Under the pieces are notes generated by a model. It had not been told where the DNA came from and did not search any database. It was given only the letters and a program-made list of their open reading frames with translations. Of a stretch of 64,000 nucleotides of DNA, positions 7,442 to 15,538 are shown piece by piece. A program made the position numbers and the translations under genes. Position 1 is the stretch's first letter, and every line of letters begins with the position of its first letter. The stretch covers positions 1 through 64,000 of the forward strand of contig NZ_CANLSL010000001.1 of the NCBI RefSeq assembly GCF_947493735.1, read 5' to 3'. This DNA is from an uncultured Acinetobacter sp. (GTDB lineage: Bacteria; Pseudomonadota; Gammaproteobacteria; Pseudomonadales; Moraxellaceae).

Positions 7442-9700
7442 ATGACAGATGTGACACCACCAAAGTCAGCTTCGCAACACACTGTATATCCTTATCGTCT
7501 GCGTGTGGCGATCGCCGTGCACATCTATGATTTGATTGATTATGAAGTCAGTGCTGAGCAATTTAATGATGCAGTGATTGGTGCACGGGTCAAAGTGCCA
7601 TTTATGAATCGGCAGTTGATCGGCATCATCGTGGACAAGTGCGATACCAATACGCCATTTCACGGACAATTCAAACTCAAAACCATTACAAAACTGTTTG
7701 ATGAACCTGCACTGCTCGATCAGCAGGTATTGAATCTATTGCAATGGGTGGCGCAGTACTATCAAGCGCCTGTGGGTGAAGTGGTGCTTTCTGCTTTGCC
7801 CAATTTCTTAAAGCAAGGTCGTCCTTATCTATTGCTTGCGTATCATTGGCGAGCTGTGACGATCAAAGAAAATGATGCAGACACGGTAAAACTACCGCAA
7901 AAATCCTCAAAACTTTTTGCGGCGTATCAAGCCTTGCAACTACATCGCAACGGCGCAGCTGAAGCAATTTTAAATCTTTCAGGGATTAGTACAGCACAGC
8001 TGAAACAACTTGAAAAACGTGGACTGGCGATAAGCTTCCAACAGCCGATTGATTTTCAGCCCACAGCAATGCAATTGGCACAAATGCCATTGGATCCTAA
8101 TAGCGAGCAAAAATCCGCGATTAAAAAAATCAGTCAATCTCTGGGCAAATATCAAGGTTTTCTACTTGACGGCATTACAGGCAGTGGTAAAACCGAAGTC
8201 TATTTGCAAGTGATGCAAAAAGTCTTGGAAAAAGGACAACAAGTCCTTGTCCTCGTGCCTGAGATTGGATTGACACCGCAGACTATTGATCGCTTTAAAG
8301 CCCGCTTTCATACAGATATTGTGTTGTTACATTCAGGATTGAGCGATACCAAACGCCTGCAAGCATGGCAACAGGCACAGACAGGCAAAGCCAGTATTAT
8401 TTTGGGCACACGATTGGCAATTTTCTGTCCTTTGCCAAAGCTGGGTTTAATCATTCTCGATGAAGAACATGACTTGTCGTTTAAACAGCAAGATCACATG
8501 CGCTACCACGCTCGTGATGTGGCGCTGTATCGTGCTTTTAAGCAGAATTGTCCGATTATTCTCGGTTCTGCCACACCGAGTTTTGAAAGTTTGCACTTGG
8601 TCGAACAAGAGAAATTACAGCATTTAACTTTGACTGAACGTGCAGGACAGGCACAACCACCGCAGTTCAAACTGATCGACCTGAAAGCGCAGAAAAAACA
8701 ATTTGGACTTGCTGAGCCACTAATTCAACACATCGACGCGCAACTAAAAAAGCAACATCAGGTCTTGGTGTTTATCAATCGCCGGGGTTATTCGCCTGTG
8801 TTGATGTGTGGTGCGTGTGCTTGGCAAGCAGATTGTCCGCAATGTGATACCCATCTCAGCTATCACCTCAAGCCTCGCCCGATCCTGCAATGTCACCACT
8901 GCAACTATATGCAAGTTGTGCCAAAAGTCTGCCCTGCGTGCAATCATGAAGATTTGCTTCCGATTGGTCACGGCACAGCTCGGATTGAGGAAAGTTTAAA
9001 TCAACTCTTCCCCGACTATCCTGTGATTCGGGTTGATCGAGACACCACCACACGCCAAGACAGTTGGCAGAAGATTTATCAACGTGCTCATCGTTCAGGT
9101 GCTGCAATATTTTTGGGCACGCAGATGCTCGCCAAAGGTCATCATTTCCCGTATGTCAGCTTGGTGACGATCTTGGATATTGATGCGGGGCTGATGAGTG
9201 CGGACTTTCGCGCGCCTGAACGCACGGCGCAACTGATCATGCAAGTCGCTGGGCGTGCTGGGCGTGGTCAGATCAAAGGTGAAGTGCTGTTGCAAAGTTT
9301 ACGTCCCGATCATCCGTTATTACAAAGTTTAGTGACCAAAGGCTATGCAAGTTTTGCCAAGCAGGCGTTAGCGGAGCGTAAGATTGGGCATCTTCCGCCT
9401 TATCGCTACTGCGTGTTGATCCGAGCGGAAAGTCAGAATGAATTGTATAATGTAGATTTTCTGCAATTCGCTTTGCAACATTGGGCGAGTTTTGGTGAGG
9501 CGCAAGTCGATGTGTGGGGACCTGTCCATGCGCCGATGCCAAAGAAAGCAGGGTTTTATCGGACGCATTTAATCTTGTTTAGTGATTCACGTGTAGAGCT
9601 ACAACGACAGATTGCACCGTGGTGGCAATGGTTGTTTAAGCAACAGCGTAAGTTTGAACTGCGTCTAACTTTGGATATTGATCCGCAAGATTTGGGATAA
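7442..9700 (+). CDS. priA: Primosomal replication restart helicase PriA
   Basis: Superfamily 2 DNA helicase (752 residues) that recognises stalled forks and loads the replicative helicase. The Walker A motif GITGSGKTEVYL is at about 243-254 and the DEEH box at 340-343. A cysteine cluster at about 455-500 (CGACAWQADCPQC, CHHCNYMQ, CPAC) forms the two zinc sites unique to PriA, and GTQMLAKGHHFP and QVAGRAGRG are helicase motifs V and VI. Length is close to the E. coli protein (732). It is divergent from gspF across about 225 bp. Confidence 0.97.
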   Translation: MTDVTPPKSASQHTVYPYRLRVAIAVHIYDLIDYEVSAEQFNDAVIGARVKVPFMNRQLIGIIVDKCDTNTPFHGQFKLKTITKLFDEPALLDQQVLNLLQWVAQYYQAPVGEVVLSALPNFLKQGRPYLLLAYHWRAVTIKENDADTVKLPQKSSKLFAAYQALQLHRNGAAEAILNLSGISTAQLKQLEKRGLAISFQQPIDFQPTAMQLAQMPLDPNSEQKSAIKKISQSLGKYQGFLLDGITGSGKTEVYLQVMQKVLEKGQQVLVLVPEIGLTPQTIDRFKARFHTDIVLLHSGLSDTKRLQAWQQAQTGKASIILGTRLAIFCPLPKLGLIILDEEHDLSFKQQDHMRYHARDVALYRAFKQNCPIILGSATPSFESLHLVEQEKLQHLTLTERAGQAQPPQFKLIDLKAQKKQFGLAEPLIQHIDAQLKKQHQVLVFINRRGYSPVLMCGACAWQADCPQCDTHLSYHLKPRPILQCHHCNYMQVVPKVCPACNHEDLLPIGHGTARIEESLNQLFPDYPVIRVDRDTTTRQDSWQKIYQRAHRSGAAIFLGTQMLAKGHHFPYVSLVTILDIDAGLMSADFRAPERTAQLIMQVAGRAGRGQIKGEVLLQSLRPDHPLLQSLVTKGYASFAKQALAERKIGHLPPYRYCVLIRAESQNELYNVDFLQFALQHWASFGEAQVDVWGPVHAPMPKKAGFYRTHLILFSDSRVELQRQIAPWWQWLFKQQRKFELRLTLDIDPQDLG

Positions 9701-9777
9701 TATAACTCTATTCCTAACAAATGATATGGCAGTCCAATTCACAAGATCTAAAAATAAAATTATGGTGAGATGAACCT

Positions 9778-10159
9778 ATGAAAGAGATGTTAGTCGTGCT
9801 AGGAATTTTAATCATTATAAGCATTATTGCTTAAAACATATTGTATATCAATATGTTACTAAACATAAAATTAACCATGCCGACTCAAGATCATCTTGCG
9901 GAACTTTCGATAAATATGAGAAAGTAAATGAATCTCAATCAAGAAAATTTGAAAATATAAATACTTATTTGTATATCACTAGCGATAGTGGCGACAAGTT
10001 TAAATACCACGGAAGATTTATCAAAATTTCAATTAAATTAAAAGTGACTTAAAGCACTGTCAACGTGTAAGCTTTGAATATATACATCCTTACTTCAAAG
10101 ATTACTTTTGTGAAAATTTTCTGAAAACTATCGAATTAAAAGGCAATACAAATAACTAA
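9778..10159 (+). pseudogene. Frameshifted small membrane-anchored protein gene
   Basis: A coding region of about 125 codons is visible only if two shifts are allowed. Frame one starts at ATG 9778 and gives an N-terminal hydrophobic helix (LVVLGILIIISIIA), stopping at 9832-9834. The next frame is open through the same point to a stop at 10050-10052 and reads like a normal soluble protein (NTYLYITSDSGDKFKYHGRF). A third frame, open from 10037, continues to 10157-10159 with KHCQRVSFEYIHPYFKDYF. Both shifts fit single-base losses, at ATTATTGC and within an A/T run near 10035-10043. No family recognised. It is either a decaying gene or an intact gene with sequencing errors. Confidence 0.5.
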
Positions 10160-10342
10160 TAAAGTATAGGCCCTCACTAAACAAGTAAAATTGATTTAGA
10201 GGAAATTGGATGAACTTTAAATATTAAGTTTACTCATACCCTATAAACTTGATTATTGCTAATTTTCATTCATTACATCTCAAAACCAACCATTCCGTTG
10301 TACACTGCATAGAAATTGATTGCGACGATTTAGATACATCAC

Positions 10343-12286
10343 ATGGAAATAACGCCACTGGTTCAGATCATTATATTTTTGGCGGCTGCGCTACTGCTTG
10401 TGCCGTTGGGTAAGCGCTTTGGTATTCCGACGGTTTTAGGTTATTTGGTCACAGGCACGATCCTTGGACCAAGTGTGCTAAATATCGCACATGATACCGA
10501 GCAGATCGGACACTTGGCGGAATATGGCGTGATCATGCTGATGTTTTTGATCGGCTTGGAACTCCGCCCTCAACGCCTGTGGGAGCTACGTCAGTCAATC
10601 TTGCTGATGGGTAGTTTACAGATGCTGATCAGTGGCATCGTGCTGACTTTGGCGATTTGGCTAGTATTTTCATGGCAGTTCAATACCAGTGTGGTGATTG
10701 GTTTTGCTTTGGCATTGTCTTCGACAGCATTTGTATTACAGCTCCTACGAGATCGTGATCAATTGGCTACGAGCTATGGTCAGCAGACCTTTTCGATTTT
10801 GCTCTTTCAAGATATTGCGGCGATGGTGTTGCTGGCGTTGATTCCTGTGCTGGCGGGGAATATTTTTATTGAAAACCAGGGCGGTGCGCATCATGGCATC
10901 GCTTATTTTGCTGCGGTCATTGCCTCATTTTCTGGCTTGTTATTATTTAGTCGCTATATTCTCAGACCATTTTTCCGTTTTGTGGCGAAAAGTGCCGCCA
11001 CCGAGTTACTCACCGCCGTGGCATTATTTATCGTGCTTGGTGTTGCGGTATTGATGGAGGCGATCGGACTGAGTACCACGCTCGGCGCATTTTTAACAGG
11101 GGTTTTGCTTGCCGATTCAGAGTTTCGTCATGAGCTTGAAGCCAGCATTCAGCCGTTCAAAGGCTTGTTGCTCGGTTTATTCTTTATGACAGTTGGCATG
11201 GGCGTGTCACTGCATGTCATCGTTGAACAACCATTATTGATCGTGTTCGGCACACTGGCATTAATGATGATTAAAATCGTCTGTGTGGCAGGCATTGCGC
11301 TATATCGTAAAAGCCCTGCACTGAATAGTTTGCGACTAGGTGTTGCCCTCTCGCAAGGCGGTGAATTTGCCTTTGTGGTGTTTGCTGTGGCTGCGAGTGA
11401 AGGTATGATTAGTCAAGCCATGACCAGTCCCTTGACCTTAATCGTGACTTTGTCGATGATTTTGACGCCAATATTTTTCTGGATTATGGATCATTGGATC
11501 GAACCGATTCTCAGCAAAAATGATATACCGCAAGCTTATGATGAATTACCAAAACACGATCAACACATCATCGTGGCTGGCTTTGGGCGTTTCGGGCAGA
11601 TTCTGACCCGTATTGCGCATTTGCATCAGATTCCTTTTACAGCAATTGATAATAATATCGACCACATCGACTTTATGCGCCGTTTTGGTGGGCATGTCTA
11701 TTATGGTGATGCTACCGTGCCTGAGATTTTGCAGTCCGCAGGTGTAGAAACAGCAAAACTCTTTATCATTGCCGTGGATGATGTTGAGGATTCACTTTAT
11801 ATCGCACGTCATTTGCGCTTACACCACCCGAGTCTAACTGTGTTGGCACGTGCACGAGATCGTCGCCACGTCTATCAACTGCGTGAGCTAGGCATAGATC
11901 AAGTGTGGCGTGAGAATGTGCATTCTGCCCTTTCCATGTCTGAACAAATGCTCAACGCACTGGGCTATGAACCTGAACGCAGTAAAAACCATGTGGCGAA
12001 CTTTGCCCACTATGATGAAAAACTCATTCGTCAACAGCAAGCCAACTACAATGTCAATCCGCAGAAAATGCGCACCGCTTTCGATACCATGATGCAAGAT
12101 TTACAAAATTTGTTTGAAAATGATGAATTTGTCCATCGTGAACAAATGCAAAAAATCGAAAAGCATCAACCCATCCAAGATGAAATGAGTGGTTCGCTCA
12201 ATGATGAGGAGGAGTTAAACGATTCGGCTGTTGAGCATTCTGAAGATTCGTCTAAGGAAAATTCATCGCATCATGATGTGAGGTAA
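10343..12286 (+). CDS. kefC: KefB/KefC-type CPA2 potassium:proton antiporter
   Basis: Inner-membrane antiporter of 647 residues. About twelve hydrophobic segments span residues 1-390 (Na/H exchanger fold), including the LGYLVTGTILGP entry and the GLLLGLFFMTVGM segment typical of Kef. A regulatory TrkA-N/RCK domain begins at about 408 with the nucleotide-binding motif GFGRFG. The last ~90 residues are charged and low in complexity. Kef systems export K+ and acidify the cytoplasm in response to glutathione adducts. I cannot tell KefB from KefC with certainty, and no KefF/KefG partner is adjacent. Confidence 0.85.
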   Translation: MEITPLVQIIIFLAAALLLVPLGKRFGIPTVLGYLVTGTILGPSVLNIAHDTEQIGHLAEYGVIMLMFLIGLELRPQRLWELRQSILLMGSLQMLISGIVLTLAIWLVFSWQFNTSVVIGFALALSSTAFVLQLLRDRDQLATSYGQQTFSILLFQDIAAMVLLALIPVLAGNIFIENQGGAHHGIAYFAAVIASFSGLLLFSRYILRPFFRFVAKSAATELLTAVALFIVLGVAVLMEAIGLSTTLGAFLTGVLLADSEFRHELEASIQPFKGLLLGLFFMTVGMGVSLHVIVEQPLLIVFGTLALMMIKIVCVAGIALYRKSPALNSLRLGVALSQGGEFAFVVFAVAASEGMISQAMTSPLTLIVTLSMILTPIFFWIMDHWIEPILSKNDIPQAYDELPKHDQHIIVAGFGRFGQILTRIAHLHQIPFTAIDNNIDHIDFMRRFGGHVYYGDATVPEILQSAGVETAKLFIIAVDDVEDSLYIARHLRLHHPSLTVLARARDRRHVYQLRELGIDQVWRENVHSALSMSEQMLNALGYEPERSKNHVANFAHYDEKLIRQQQANYNVNPQKMRTAFDTMMQDLQNLFENDEFVHREQMQKIEKHQPIQDEMSGSLNDEEELNDSAVEHSEDSSKENSSHHDVR

Positions 12287-12374
12287 AATCAGTAGTTGTC
12301 GTATGTAAATTGAACTGGAAGAACTTGAGATTTCGCCCTTTCGCCACCATAAAATGCAGGAAATGGAGAATATT

Positions 12375-13247
12375 ATGTCTGACATCCGCCAACGCTTTTA
12401 TATACACGACTGTCCTGTCCGTGGCGAAGTGGTACACCTAGAACAATCCTTACACACCATCCTTGCACAGCGTGAATATCCGCAAGCGATCAAAGTGTTA
12501 CTTGGAGAAATGCTCGCCGCCAGTGCATTACTTGCCAGCACCTTAAAAATCAAAGGGCGTCTTAGCCTACAGATTCAAAACTCAGGCACACTGAAATGGG
12601 CGATGGCAGAATGTAACCATCTCGGCGATCTGCGAGCTTTGGCAGAGTTTGATAACGACCCACGTTTTAGCGAAGCCACAGACAGTAGCGCTGTACTTAA
12701 TCATTTGCATGGTGGTGTACTGTTTATCAATATCGAACCTGAGTTTGGCGATAGCTACCAAGGCATCGTGCCGCTTGAGCATGCCACTTTGGCGCAGTGT
12801 TTGATGCATTATTATGACTTGTCTGCGCAGATTCCAACACGTATCGCTTTGGCAAGTAATACGCAAACTTCGGGTGGATTATTGATTCAGCTTTTGCCAC
12901 GTACCGAAGAAGAACAAGAAACCGTCGATACCGACCTTTGGCCTCGCCTGACCATGCTCACCGACACCATCAAAGCCGATGAGTTGATCGACCTACCTGC
13001 ACAAGAGATTTTATATCGTCTTTATAATGAAGAAGATGTGCGTCTACCTGACAGTGATGCGCTACAATTTGGCTGTACTTGTTCCAAAGAACGCTGTGCC
13101 AATGCCTTGATTCAGATCGGTGAAGATGCGGTCAGAGAAACATTGATGGAACAAAATCCGATTGAGATGAACTGTCAATTCTGCAATTCATCCTATCGCT
13201 TTAGCGCAGAAGAAGCCTTGGGACTGTTTGGACGACATGTGAGTTAA
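12375..13247 (+). CDS. hslO: Redox-regulated chaperone Hsp33
   Basis: Cytoplasmic holdase (290 residues) activated by oxidation. The zinc-binding C-terminal switch is visible at about 233-270: CTC (FGCTCSKERC) followed by CQFC in MNCQFCNSSYRF. The N-terminal domain carries the RFYIHDCPVRGE start and the GRLSLQIQNSG segment. I chose the ATG at 12375 because GGAG sits six bases upstream; an ATG 21 bases earlier has no such site. It is 88 bp after the antiporter gene and may be cotranscribed with it. Confidence 0.93.
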   Translation: MSDIRQRFYIHDCPVRGEVVHLEQSLHTILAQREYPQAIKVLLGEMLAASALLASTLKIKGRLSLQIQNSGTLKWAMAECNHLGDLRALAEFDNDPRFSEATDSSAVLNHLHGGVLFINIEPEFGDSYQGIVPLEHATLAQCLMHYYDLSAQIPTRIALASNTQTSGGLLIQLLPRTEEEQETVDTDLWPRLTMLTDTIKADELIDLPAQEILYRLYNEEDVRLPDSDALQFGCTCSKERCANALIQIGEDAVRETLMEQNPIEMNCQFCNSSYRFSAEEALGLFGRHVS

Positions 13248-13256
13248 ATTAAGCGA

Positions 13257-13545
13257 ATCTCAGCATAAGATGTGTAGAAGTCATCTGATTCGTAGAAACG
13301 TCAGTCGCATTGTTCGAGGACAAAGTGGCTTTCGAAAAATCACGTTTTTCAAGGTATTGGATAAATTTTGAAACATGACCGAGTTTGCGATGAGCAACAC
13401 TGTTGCGCAAGGTGGTTTTGCCCTTGCGTGGCAATGCCACTCATCCCGAAAGCCTTGCGAGATATATCTCTCAGGTCGAACCTGAACAAGGTTGAAATAT
13501 ATTTCAATCGAAGTGCAAGACGAAGTGGTTGATCTGCCCACATGA
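13257..13545 (+). repeat. Dispersed intergenic repeat, copy A
   Basis: About 290 bases related to 24688-24935 on the same strand. Shared blocks include AACGTCAGTCGCA, TTTTTCAAGGTATTG, ATGACCGAGTTTGCGA, TGGTTTTGCC, TCCCGAAAG and GGTCGAACCTGA. The segments between the blocks differ in length and sequence between copies, and here include small palindromes such as GAGATATATCTC near 13458. The ORFs on either strand look non-coding. The flanks (13248-13256 and 13546-13736) hold nothing else that I can name. Confidence 0.7.
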
Positions 13546-13736
13546 CTATAAATAATAAGACTCCGAGCAAGACTTTATATTTCTCAATTAAGTAAAGCCT
13601 GTAGTTCGTCGAACTACGTGATGATAACAATCCTTAACAATTAATTCGCTGTGCAAAGATTGAGAACCATTCGAGCAACCACATATAAAAAGTATCGCAA
13701 TTGAATCATTTTATTTTAGAGGAGAATTTTTCAATC

Positions 13737-13973
13737 ATGCAAAAACAAGGTTTATATCGCTCGACTGGACAAAACATGATCGCAGGCGTGATGGGTGGTA
13801 TTGCTGAACGCTTTGGTTGGAATGCAAACCTACTACGCATCGTCTTCGTATTGGTTTCAGTGATGAGTGCGGGTTTCCCTGGTATTTTGGTGTATTTGGT
13901 GCTTTGGTTATTGATTCCAAAACAAGCTAAAATCGAACAGCGTAATGATCACAATATACGTACGGTAAATTAA
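13737..13973 (+). CDS. PspC-domain small membrane protein
   Basis: Protein of 78 residues with a single PspC domain: the basic start LYRSTGQNMIAGVMGGIAER, the FGWNANLLRIVFVL motif and a hydrophobic helix VLVYLVLWLLIP (about 45-62) ending in a charged tail. Standalone PspC proteins are inner-membrane proteins linked to envelope stress signalling. The ATG at 13737 has AGGAGA about 12 bases upstream; a TTG at 13701 would put 12 odd residues in front. A strong terminator follows at 14037. Confidence 0.8.
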   Translation: MQKQGLYRSTGQNMIAGVMGGIAERFGWNANLLRIVFVLVSVMSAGFPGILVYLVLWLLIPKQAKIEQRNDHNIRTVN

Positions 13974-14036
13974 AGCTGTAAATTAATTTGCGATTCATTC
14001 ATTCCCTAGAAAAACAAGCTCGTGATGATCCCTTTT

Positions 14037-14070
14037 AAGCTATTGTTCCCCCAAGACAATAGCTTTTTTT
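14037..14070 (+). terminator. Rho-independent terminator after the PspC gene
   Basis: Ten-bp stem AAGCTATTGT/ACAATAGCTT (14037-14046 with 14056-14065), loop of nine mostly C bases, then a T tract. Confidence 0.9.
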
Positions 14071-14222
14071 GTGATTGATAAATTTGATTGCTACTGATCG
14101 CATTATTATTGGGTTTAATCTAAATCATACATGAAACGCTTGGCGAACCTCGCCTAATTACGCATAATACAATGAGTTAAAACATTGTCACCGCACGAAA
14201 ACAACCTATTGAGAAAAGCACA

Positions 14223-14603
14223 ATGACCATTTTTATTATCCTCATTTTGGCTTTTATTGCCTTTGCCGTATATCGTTATCGCCAATATCAGAAGCAACGT
14301 GAAATCGAAGAAATGGCAGCCGATGCGCAGGCTTACGTCAGCTCAGAAGTGGTGGAACTTTTGCAACGCTTTAAAACCATTGCCACTGAAAACGACACGA
14401 CAATGTCTGCTCAGCATAAAAAGATTCAACTGCACATCAAAAACTTAACTGAAAATTTACTCTGCCATACCGACAGCGAGCAAAGTGTGCGTGAGTATTT
14501 ATCACAAGCAAAACAAGAAGTTGCATTGATCAATATTGAACTGGAAAAACTATCTGGGCAAAAACAACCTGATGCAGATCAAGCCTTTGAAGACTTAAAA
14601 TAG
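14223..14603 (+). CDS. Hypothetical membrane-anchored coiled-coil protein
   Basis: Unrecognised 126-residue protein. Residues 2-18 (TIFIILILAFIAFAVYR) form one membrane helix followed by a basic patch, giving a bitopic protein; the rest is soluble, charged and probably helical, with heptad-like leucines in 40-115. No enzymatic motif is seen. It stands alone after the PspC terminator, and its codon use looks like that of the neighbouring core genes. Confidence 0.65.
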   Translation: MTIFIILILAFIAFAVYRYRQYQKQREIEEMAADAQAYVSSEVVELLQRFKTIATENDTTMSAQHKKIQLHIKNLTENLLCHTDSEQSVREYLSQAKQEVALINIELEKLSGQKQPDADQAFEDLK

Positions 14604-14788
14604 GCGATGATCCAAAATAAGCGAGATTTGAAATAGTTCAAACTGGAAAATAAAAAAATGCTGCGATCTGTTCGACGACATGGCTTTTTCGATTCGATCT
14701 TCCATGTAATGATCTATATACAATATCAATAGCTACTTAGACATCAGTCCTCGTTGATAAAGGATAATTACACTCTCTTGTTTAGTGT

Positions 14789-14807
14789 CATTTTATGGCG
14801 TAAAATG
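14789..14807. promoter_or_regulatory. Inverted repeat, probable toxin-antitoxin operator
   Basis: Perfect seven-bp inverted repeat CATTTTA-TGGCG-TAAAATG centred 40 bp before the antitoxin start. RelB/DinJ antitoxins repress their own promoters by binding such palindromes, so this is the likely operator; the role is inferred from position. Confidence 0.5.
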
Positions 14808-14837
14808 GCATTTTAAAATAAAACTAAGAGGTGTTAA

Positions 14838-15119
14838 ATGTCTACGCTAATAAAAAAAAGAGTCCAATATTCTGTGGATGAGGCTATTTCAGAATCTGCG
14901 GAGTACATCATCAAAAAAGTTGGGCTAACTCCTGCATCTGTTTTTAGTATGGTCATGGCTGAAATTGCTAAAACAGGTCGAATTCCTGTAAGCAATCAAA
15001 TAAGTGATGATGATTTTAATACAGCACAACTCATAGCGCTTAGCCATAATATCCCGAGTGTAAAAGTATCCAATACAAAATCTATTCAAGCATTTTTAGA
15101 AGATGATGGTGGATACTAA
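14838..15119 (+). CDS. RelB/DinJ-family antitoxin
   Basis: Antitoxin-like protein of 93 residues with an N-terminal ribbon-helix-helix region (about 5-50): KKRVQYSVDEAI as the strand, then helices ending in VFSMVMAEIAKTGRIP, the typical RelB/DinJ pattern. The acidic C-terminal tail would wrap the toxin. AAGAGGTG precedes the ATG by seven bases. Its TAA overlaps the toxin ATG by one base, so the pair is translationally coupled. The region is AT-rich relative to its neighbours, which fits acquisition by transfer. Confidence 0.75.
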   Translation: MSTLIKKRVQYSVDEAISESAEYIIKKVGLTPASVFSMVMAEIAKTGRIPVSNQISDDDFNTAQLIALSHNIPSVKVSNTKSIQAFLEDDGGY

Positions 15120-15439
15120 TGGCACAGGATTTGTATTGGGCTTACGTTGGTTTTACAGACATCGCAGAGGGTAAAACCCGTCCTGTTTTATATATTCGAC
15201 AAACTAAAAAAGACTACATCGTTTTCCGTTTAAGCAGTCAATATGACAATAAATCTGAATTTATTCAAAGTAAATATATTGAAATTATAGATTGGAAATC
15301 GGTTGGATTAAGTAGAAAATCATGGATTGATACTGTACAGACATATCATCTGCAAATTGATAAGACAAAATTAACTTACATTGGTAAACTTTCTAAGAAT
15401 GACTGTGAACGATTAATTAATTATCTTAAAGACCAATAA
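15119..15439 (+). CDS. PemK/MazF-like toxin
   Basis: Protein of 106 residues that fits the PemK/MazF endoribonuclease fold: the TRPVLYI strand (about 20-26) is the family hallmark, followed by FRLSSQYD and by the SVGLSRKSWIDTVQTYHL segment matching the GL-K-S motif near the middle of MazF proteins. MazF toxins cleave mRNA. Pairing with a RelB/DinJ antitoxin rather than a MazE type is a mixed combination. The catalytic arginine and threonine positions cannot be confirmed by eye. Confidence 0.7.
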   Translation: MAQDLYWAYVGFTDIAEGKTRPVLYIRQTKKDYIVFRLSSQYDNKSEFIQSKYIEIIDWKSVGLSRKSWIDTVQTYHLQIDKTKLTYIGKLSKNDCERLINYLKDQ

Positions 15440-15538
15440 CTATTTGTCCAACTAACCGAATAACGCCTGTCCAAGTTAGCACAAAACTTAATGATCATTT
15501 AAATAAGAACTTGCACGACACAATCAACCGCAAAAAAC

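Noticed and set aside
9820..9840. Programmed -1 frameshifting at the first break of the gene after priA
   Set aside because: No X-XXY-YYZ slippery heptamer is in the right phase and a second break lies downstream, so mutation or sequencing error is simpler.
13281..13541. Leftward open frame of 86 codons within the dispersed repeat
   Set aside because: The frame is not kept in the second repeat copy, has odd residue usage and no ribosome binding site; the region is better explained as a repeat.
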